Below are positions 60,699-64,000 of a DNA stretch of 64,000 bases, in pieces (position 1 is the stretch's first letter; each line of letters opens with the position of its first letter). The position numbers and the translations under genes were made by a program. This DNA comes from Candidatus Woesearchaeota archaeon (GTDB lineage: Archaea; Nanobdellota; Nanobdellia; Woesearchaeales; DSVV01): positions 186,001 through 250,000 of the forward strand of contig JABJHR010000011.1 of NCBI GenBank assembly GCA_018661705.1, written 5' to 3'. The notes below the pieces were generated by a model. That model saw only the letters and a program-made list of their open reading frames with translations. It searched no databases and had not been told where the DNA came from.

Positions 60699-61415
60699 TC
60701 ATTCTTGCACTGTTTTAGAAGAATATCTCTCCTTTAATGCATTTTTCTGTACTTCATAAAGCTCTGCAACAATTTTTTGTCCTTCAGACAAAGCCTCTAT
60801 AAGTTCTTCTTTTGTTACTTCCCCATCCATTTGTAATAAAGATATCTCTCCTGTACTAGGAATTATTGCAAGTGGAATATCGGCAACAGGACCATCTTTG
60901 TAAGCTTCTTCATTATAGTCTAAATCAACAACAACTTTATCATCAACTTTCCCTACTGAAACAGCTACAACAAGATCTCTCATTTTAACTCCAGCGTCTG
61001 CCAAAGCCATAGAGGCAGCACAAATTCCAGCACATCTTGAACCTGCGTCCGTTTCTACAAGTTCAATAAAAACATCTACAACTGCATTTGGAAAATCTTT
61101 AAGATCTAATACAGGTAAAAGTGCTTTTTGTGTCACCATAGAAATTTCTTTTGATCTTCTACTTGGACCTGGCCTTACTCTATCACCCATACCGGAAAAT
61201 GGCATCATGTTATAATTACATCTTAGAATTCCTGTACTTGGATTCTGAAGAAACTTTGGATAAAGATTTCTTGGGCCGTAAACAGCTGCGTAAGCAGTTG
61301 TATTTCCAATAGTAAAAGAAGCTGAACCATCTGCATTTTTAATAACGCCTGTTTTAGCAGAAATTGGTCTTGTTTCGTTAAACTTTCTTCCATCTATTCT
61401 TTTAGTGTAACTCAT
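60699..61415 (-). CDS. rrp41: exosome catalytic subunit Rrp41
   Basis: 238 residues, RNase PH fold. RIDGRKFNETRPISAKTGVI, GNTTAYAAVYGPR, RVRPGPSRRSKEI (phosphate-binding Arg pair), ETDAGSRCAGICAASMALADAG and VVDLDYNEEAYKDG with the catalytic Asp residues are all present, so it should degrade RNA by phosphorolysis. Its ATG overlaps the end of rrp4 (ATGA). It pairs with Rrp42 next to it. Confidence 0.96.
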   Translation of the reverse strand: MSYTKRIDGRKFNETRPISAKTGVIKNADGSASFTIGNTTAYAAVYGPRNLYPKFLQNPSTGILRCNYNMMPFSGMGDRVRPGPSRRSKEISMVTQKALLPVLDLKDFPNAVVDVFIELVETDAGSRCAGICAASMALADAGVKMRDLVVAVSVGKVDDKVVVDLDYNEEAYKDGPVADIPLAIIPSTGEISLLQMDGEVTKEELIEALSEGQKIVAELYEVQKNALKERYSSKTVQE

Positions 61416-62173
61416 TGTGATTCACCTTTTACAAATTTCTTTTCTGATGGTTTTTCAGTTGCTCCTGCTTCTGCTGGAGCATCTGTTTTACATCCTTTCT
61501 TCTCTAAAAATTCTTTAACCATGTCTGTTAAACCACGAATATGAGAATTTCCTTGAATCATTTTAATTGCTTCAACTACAATAATTTCGCTTTCTGGTTC
61601 ACCGTTAATCCAGATTAAGCCATTTTGTCCTACAATTATTTTACAACCAGTTGCATTTTTAATTAAACTAACCATGCTACCTTGTTTACCAATAATTCTT
61701 GGAACTTTGTAAGCGTTAACCTTAATTACTCGTCCACCACGAAGCTTATTTAATCCTGGACCTTTTGTTGTTAAATCAACAAGTTTTTGACTAGTTACAT
61801 TTGTAATTTTTGTAGTAACATAATCACCAAGATCAAAATACTGAGTTAAATTTGAACCCCGTGCAATGTATTCAGAAGTTGCATCTTTTACAGACAACAT
61901 TGCTGAATATGCTGAATTTGTGTCAAAACGCCATCCACTAATTGCAACGTCAATTACTTTTGCAATAATTACGTCATTTCTTTTTGGAGCATATGCTCCA
62001 GATAAAGGAATTAGTTTTAATGCTCGTCCTTCTACACAAATTAATCCTACTTTTCCTGCTAGGATTTTATCACCTAACCTATATGTGCCATTACCTGGCA
62101 AATAATCCATGCCCTCGGCTAATGTTTCTCCAGGCACAACAATTGTTTTATCTTGTGTCATTAATTTTCCCAT
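61412..62173 (-). CDS. rrp4: exosome cap subunit Rrp4
   Basis: 253 residues. The N-terminal domain (IVVPGETLAEGMDYLPGNGTY), the S1 domain (GDYVTTKITNVTSQ region) and the KH domain (RIIGKQGSMVSLIKNATGCKIIVGQNGLIWING) appear in the right order. It forms the RNA-guiding cap of the exosome. The C-terminal 25 residues are a Lys/Ala/Glu-rich extension. The leader (62174-62230) is very T-rich on the plus strand. Its stop overlaps rrp41 by four bases. Confidence 0.95.
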   Translation of the reverse strand: MGKLMTQDKTIVVPGETLAEGMDYLPGNGTYRLGDKILAGKVGLICVEGRALKLIPLSGAYAPKRNDVIIAKVIDVAISGWRFDTNSAYSAMLSVKDATSEYIARGSNLTQYFDLGDYVTTKITNVTSQKLVDLTTKGPGLNKLRGGRVIKVNAYKVPRIIGKQGSMVSLIKNATGCKIIVGQNGLIWINGEPESEIIVVEAIKMIQGNSHIRGLTDMVKEFLEKKGCKTDAPAEAGATEKPSEKKFVKGESQ

Positions 62174-62276
62174 TGTTTTACACCTTGTTTCTTGTTTTTC
62201 TTTTCTGTTTTTTTTCTATTTTGTTTTGTTTTTTTGATTTTTGTAAGTATTATTTGTAAACACCAACCCACAAAAT

Positions 62277-62990
62277 TTAGGTTGTTTTCAAAATAGTTGT
62301 TTCAACGCTTCCACTTGTTAAGCTGTTTAATTTGTCAAACAAATCATTTTGCATCCCTGCTGGAATCTCCACTACAGAAACCCATGATCCGTCATTTGCC
62401 CATTCATTTTTTAAAACCTTGCCAAAAGAATTTAGCGCAGTAAGAATTGGACCATAAGTTTTACCCGCAACTTCTGCTGGAACTTTAATTCCTATTTCTT
62501 TTCTTGCAAAAGAGATTGGTAAAATTGGTTTAAGTTTCTTAATGATTTCATTTATTTGTTTGTCCTCTGCTAAATACTCATCAATCTTCACTTTTGCTTC
62601 TTCAAATGCAAGTTCTAATCTCTGCAAAGGATGAGGCAAATTAGTTCTAGGATCAATACCATTCCTTTGTATGTATGTTAGTATTCTCTTTCTTTTTTGA
62701 TCACGAATTTTAGCACGATATTCTGAAGTAAGTTGAATGTCACCATCCCTAATTACCATTTTAGCAATTTCAGATGCTTCACTTGTACCAAAAATTGTTT
62801 TAAGTGTATTTTCTGAAGCAACCAAGCCTTTTGCAGAGTCTGAAAATACTTTCTCATCTGCCAAAACATCTTTTATGGAGGTGTCTTTTCCTTCTTTAAA
62901 TGCAATAGCGTTCATACAATCAACCAAAATTTCAAAATTTTGGCCATCTTTTTTTAGCCTTGCAATAACTGCTTTATCTACACTAACCAT
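62277..62990 (-). CDS. sbds: ribosome maturation protein SBDS
   Basis: 237 residues. VDKAVIARLKKDGQNFEILVDCMNAIAFKEGKD is the FYSH domain, ILTYIQRNGIDPRTNLPHPLQRLELAFEEAKV the middle HTH-like domain, and LPISFARKEIGIKVPAEVAGKTYGPI the third domain, each shown by short words only in the family. It releases eIF6/aIF6 from the large subunit in eukaryotes; the same is likely here. It sits in the conserved proteasome-exosome superoperon, ahead of rrp4. Confidence 0.95.
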   Translation of the reverse strand: MVSVDKAVIARLKKDGQNFEILVDCMNAIAFKEGKDTSIKDVLADEKVFSDSAKGLVASENTLKTIFGTSEASEIAKMVIRDGDIQLTSEYRAKIRDQKRKRILTYIQRNGIDPRTNLPHPLQRLELAFEEAKVKIDEYLAEDKQINEIIKKLKPILPISFARKEIGIKVPAEVAGKTYGPILTALNSFGKVLKNEWANDGSWVSVVEIPAGMQNDLFDKLNSLTSGSVETTILKTT

Positions 62991-63003
62991 TTTTTAGTCC
63001 TCT

Positions 63004-63738
63004 TTACTTTTTCTTTTTAACCTCTGTTAAAATTTGAGATAATTTTTCCTTAGACACTTTTGTGAAAACCTTGTCTGAAGATTTAATGTAAACACAATCT
63101 AATCTTTCAACAGTAAGGTTTTGATCAACAACTTTTGCAAGTGCCTTTATACCAAGTTTTAATGCATCCTCTACAGTAATTTCTTTTTTGTATTCTTTAT
63201 GAAGGATTTCTGCAATTTCTGTTTCACCTTCACCAATAACTGTTGCATTGTATTGGAAAAAGATTCCAGTTGGATCTGTTTGAAATAATTTTGGATCATC
63301 ATTATCAATACCTGCAACTAAAATTGAAACACCAAATGGTCTTAAACCACCACTTTGAGTACAAATTTGTTTTAAGTTACAAATATCTTTAACAATCACA
63401 ATTGTATCAATAGGAGAATCAAATGTTACCCTATGTTGTTGAGCTTTAACTTGAGCTCTTTCAATTAAAATTCTTGCATCACTGATAATTCCTGAAGCAG
63501 TTGCTGCCATGTGTTCATCAATTGCAAAAATCTTTTCTACTGATTCTGGAACAACTAAAGTATCAACAATTCTTTTGTCTGTTATAAGAACAACACCATC
63601 TTTACAAGCAATCCCCATTGCAGTTGATCCTTGTTTAACTGTTTTCTTTGCATACTCTACCTGTAATAATCTTCCATCTGGACTAAACATTGTAATAGCC
63701 CTATCATATCCCATCATTTGATGACTCATTGGTTGCAT
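63004..63738 (-). CDS. psmA: proteasome alpha subunit
   Basis: 244 residues. YDRAITMFSPDGRLLQVEYA is the alpha-type N-terminal signature, followed by KQGSTAMGIACKDGVVLITDKR and SGGLRPFGVSILVAGIDN. The alpha ring gates the proteasome core; no beta subunit is in the window. MQPMSHQMMG precedes the domain. Its ATG lies within the end of an upstream short frame (see 63726-63836). It is in the order Pop5, psmA, SBDS, Rrp4, Rrp41, Rrp42 known from archaeal superoperons. Confidence 0.96.
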   Translation of the reverse strand: MQPMSHQMMGYDRAITMFSPDGRLLQVEYAKKTVKQGSTAMGIACKDGVVLITDKRIVDTLVVPESVEKIFAIDEHMAATASGIISDARILIERAQVKAQQHRVTFDSPIDTIVIVKDICNLKQICTQSGGLRPFGVSILVAGIDNDDPKLFQTDPTGIFFQYNATVIGEGETEIAEILHKEYKKEITVEDALKLGIKALAKVVDQNLTVERLDCVYIKSSDKVFTKVSKEKLSQILTEVKKKK

Positions 63739-63836
63739 TTTATCACCTGTTTCTTATTTTTATTTATCTGAAATGATTGTAATGTCAAATGCAAACAATG
63801 CTCAAAAATATTTGATTTTTGTTGTATTGGTTGCAT
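63726..63836 (-). CDS. 36-codon upstream frame overlapping the psmA start
   Basis: Behind AAGGAGGATTGAG an ATG opens a 36-codon frame (MQPIQQKSNIFEHC...) that ends with TGA inside the psmA codons 4-5. The word GATAAAATGCAACCAAT occurs at both starts (the upstream one reads AGATAAAATGCAACCAAT), so the psmA start region seems to be duplicated. The short frame has the better ribosome binding site. It may be a leader peptide or a copy trace. Confidence 0.4.
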   Translation of the reverse strand: MQPIQQKSNIFEHCLHLTLQSFQINKNKKQVIKCNQ

Positions 63837-63860
63837 TTTATCTCAATCCTCCTTTTACAT

Positions 63861-64000
63861 TTAACTTTTTTTAGTATTTTTTTGTTTTTTATTGTTATTT
63901 TTTGTTTGCTTATTATTAATCTTACTTAAAGCACCTGAAGTCTTAATGCTTTTGACAATCACTGGATGTTTATTAATGTTTTTGATCAAAGCAAAACTTG
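63861..64000 (-). CDS. probable RNase P subunit Pop5, C-terminal part
   Basis: The gene runs off the window, with the 5' end missing. The visible 46 residues are ...NINKHPVIVKSIKTSGALSKI followed by a Lys/Asn/Gln-rich tail. 'VIVKSIKTSGA/T..K' fits the end of Pop5, and Pop5 (with Rpp30) precedes psmA in the archaeal superoperon, so this is the best call. The short stretch makes it tentative. Confidence 0.55.
   Translation of the reverse strand, partial: SFALIKNINKHPVIVKSIKTSGALSKINNKQTKNNNKKQKNTKKS

Overview
The window reads as a piece of an AT-rich archaeal chromosome, most likely from a DPANN-type lineage (Woesearchaeota/Pacearchaeota-like; this placement is inference from gene content). 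Archaeal markers are TFB, TFE, RpoK, GINS, Alba, an Sm-like protein, ribosomal proteins S17e, L37e and L44e, SBDS, the Rrp4/Rrp41/Rrp42 exosome with the proteasome alpha subunit, AMP phosphorylase, TATA/BRE promoters with many leaderless starts, and intron-bearing tRNA genes. Bacterial-type genes are mixed in: GrpE-DnaK-DnaJ, a GreA/B-like factor and RlmH.

Layout. 1-1505: a CysQ-like phosphatase (cut by the window edge) and a histidine phosphatase. 1506-2101: decayed or non-coding DNA. 2102-6166: a tight six-gene plus-strand operon of a MoaA-like radical SAM enzyme, thymidylate-kinase-like kinase, GreA/B-like factor, PfkB kinase, minimal nucleotidyltransferase and HD hydrolase; together they look like an uncharacterised nucleotide or nucleoside pathway. 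6271-8612: a leader with mutually exclusive helices, then topoisomerase I. 8940-22147: a double-HTH regulator translationally coupled to a 4223-residue surface protein (beta-helix, Ig-like, Cys-rich and alpha/beta hydrolase regions, one membrane anchor, twelve cytoplasmic 'GW' helical repeats). 22183-30438: PRPP synthetase, a small NosD-type membrane protein, TrmB regulator, an operon of PerM-like permease, AMP phosphorylase and a zinc-ribbon protein, then GtrA-like and dockerin-like proteins.

30554-46683: tRNA-Ser, Trm112-like protein, TFB, a Cys-rich membrane protein, an HemK/Mtq2-like methyltransferase fused to a COG2112-like kinase, HIT, TFE, tRNA-Ala, a truncated Dph2, DHH phosphoesterase, the chaperone cluster (grpE to dnaJ on the minus strand), S17e and Alba. 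46860-58853: tRNA-Arg, RlmH, ProS, a membrane protein, glycosyltransferases, L44e, GINS, the S-layer protein, tRNA-Leu, L37e and Sm protein. 58971-64000: RpoK and the Pop5-psmA-SBDS-Rrp4-Rrp41-Rrp42 superoperon on the minus strand.

Two themes stand out. All four tRNA genes in the window are interrupted; I count about nine introns (Ser 1, Arg 2, Ala 3, Leu 3), including two at the same unusual T-loop position with identical ends. Several non-coding segments also fold as an outer stem enclosing one or two hairpins. The candidates for an undescribed system are the radical SAM operon and the regulator plus giant surface protein with its cytoplasmic repeat array. No computation was run; all homology statements are by eye.
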